A stretch of 64,000 nucleotides of DNA, from the NCBI GenBank assembly GCA_023079485.1, contig CM041084.1, positions 118,280,467 through 118,344,466 on the forward strand, in the 5' to 3' direction. Below are positions 62,851 to 64,000 of the stretch, piece after piece (the first letter of the stretch is position 1; every line of letters begins with the position of its first letter). The notes beneath the pieces are model-generated. The model made no database searches and was not told the DNA's origin. It saw only the letters and a list, made by a program, of their open reading frames with translations. Both the position numbers and the translations under genes were made by a program. The DNA comes from Archilochus colubris. Taxonomy: Eukaryota; Chordata; Aves; Apodiformes; Trochilidae.

Positions 62851-64000
62851 TGAAATTAGCACATGTGCTTTGCTCATCCCTGCATTGCAAGCAGGCTGCT
62901 TCCTGCATCACACCTGCAGCTTCTGCTCAGCTCTGAGCAGCACCTCCAGGACTCCACCCAGCCAAGTTGTAGCCAGCAGGATTTCTTCTGTGCCTCGGTT
63001 TTGGATTGTATCTAATGGGCACAAGCCCAAATACAGCACTGCAATAACCAGAGTTCCTGCATTGTGAGCAACGGTGTGGTCCTCTGAGTCTGAAAGAGGA
63101 TGAAGGCAATGAGCCATCCCACCTTCAGTCAACTTCTTGATGTCTGAGCATGCACTTGTGTGTTCAGATACCTGCACCCATGCACACACAGGCTGACAGC
63201 CATTCAAAACCACAGAAAAGGTGATGGGTGGGTGTGAGTAGGTCTAATCACTTTTTTTTTCCTGATGGCTTTCCTCTCAAAAAAATGACCCTTTTGTGCA
63301 CTGTAACATGCACCACATTGATAGGATCTATGGGAAGCCTCATCCTGTTTACAAATCAAACCAAGACTTTTCCTACTTATACTTACGTCACTTTGGTTTT
63401 CTAATTTTTCTCACAAACAGGGCACATATTCTGAAGAGACATCAAGGACTCTCTGATGACATAGAAAATAGGGAGCTACCTTTGCAGCAATATTGACTTT
63501 TGTTTCAATTTTAAAAAAATTTTACTTCTGTCAGGATTCTGAACCTAGGAGATTCCAAAACACCACAGGAAGCAACAAGAAATTGTTTATGAGCTATAAC
63601 TGTATATTCATAACCAGAAAAAAACCCAGAAAACTAAATAAAATAATTTTTTAATTAATGATCTTTACTTTTCTTCTCTCTTTTCTGCCACTGGCTTAGC
63701 CTCCCCCACTCTGCCTCTCCTTGCACTGAATGCTGCCTGATCACATGGCCACAAGTCAAAATGAGACCAAATCACGCAGAAAACTAAAATTGAACTTTAA
63801 CCCCACCTCCTCCTCCCAGTTATTTCCCCCTTCACTGGCAGGGGAAAAAAAAATAAAAATCCAAATGTGAAGCAGAAGTCATTCTCCCACAAATGCTGAA
63901 GTCAAACAAAAATGGGGAAAAAAAAAAAAAAAGAAAGAAAAAAGAATGTATTTGACACAAAGACTTTTCTTTTGGCAGAGTTGTACCAGGCAGATTATCT
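62851..64000. other. Unassigned sequence beyond the CR1
   Basis: 62.85-63.2 kb is GC-richer and carries a 179-codon plus-strand frame (62528-63067). That frame is mostly antisense CR1 and not a gene. After 63.2 kb the sequence is AT-rich, with a poly(A) run at 63918-63932. Nothing coding is recognised. Confidence 0.5.
63918..63932. repeat. Poly(A) tract, 15 bases
   Basis: A15 followed by interrupted A-rich sequence (GAAAGAAAAAAG). Simple repeat. Confidence 0.9.

Noticed and set aside
62528..63067. 179-codon plus-strand frame
   Set aside because: Its first half is antisense to the CR1 ORF2 C-terminus and 3' region, so it is a shadow of the retroelement.
1..64000. CRISPR arrays, operons, toxin-antitoxin or phage modules
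   Set aside because: No spaced direct-repeat arrays, no dense long frames and no ribosome-binding-site pattern. The window is vertebrate nuclear DNA.

Overview
The window looks like vertebrate nuclear DNA, most likely from a bird. The evidence is about ten pieces of CR1 LINE retrotransposon, several of which end in the CR1 3' repeat (ATTCTATGA-like). There is also an AT-rich, intron-like background with only short spurious reading frames, and one sharp CpG island. I see no Alu- or L1-like sequence. I see nothing prokaryotic, plasmid-like or CRISPR-like, and no tRNA or rRNA gene. Crocodile or turtle DNA would also carry CR1, so 'bird' is an inference.

Layout. (1) 1-41.6 kb is AT-rich and sparse in repeats. 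It holds five CR1 fragments, all on the minus strand (about 0.7, 4.6, 9.6, 11.1 and 31.6 kb), plus homopolymer and simple repeats. A few short minus-strand segments have exon-like splice borders (1.3, 1.6, 3.2 and 33.7 kb), and a degenerate reading frame lies at 13.25-13.52 kb. (2) About 41.87-44.0 kb is a strong CpG island with GC boxes, a (GCA)8 tract and a YY1-like ATGGCGGC motif. This is almost certainly the promoter and first exon of a housekeeping-type gene. The best start codon is on the minus strand at 43566, which would make the left 41 kb mostly its first intron or introns. A divergent plus-strand transcript is also possible. (3) 44-64 kb is again AT-rich but has more and longer CR1. 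Its centre is a head-to-head pair at 46.7-49.56 kb in which both partners carry decayed reverse-transcriptase sequence. Further CR1 lies at 50.5, 53.3 and 62.2 kb.

No complete protein-coding gene can be read from this window and I could not name the gene at the CpG island. The coding calls are therefore candidate exons at low confidence. I found no convincing undescribed biological system. The items most worth checking are the CpG-island first exon, the degenerate frame at 13.3 kb, the spliced-looking segment at 33.7 kb, the inverted CR1 pair, and the palindrome and CRE cluster just left of the island.
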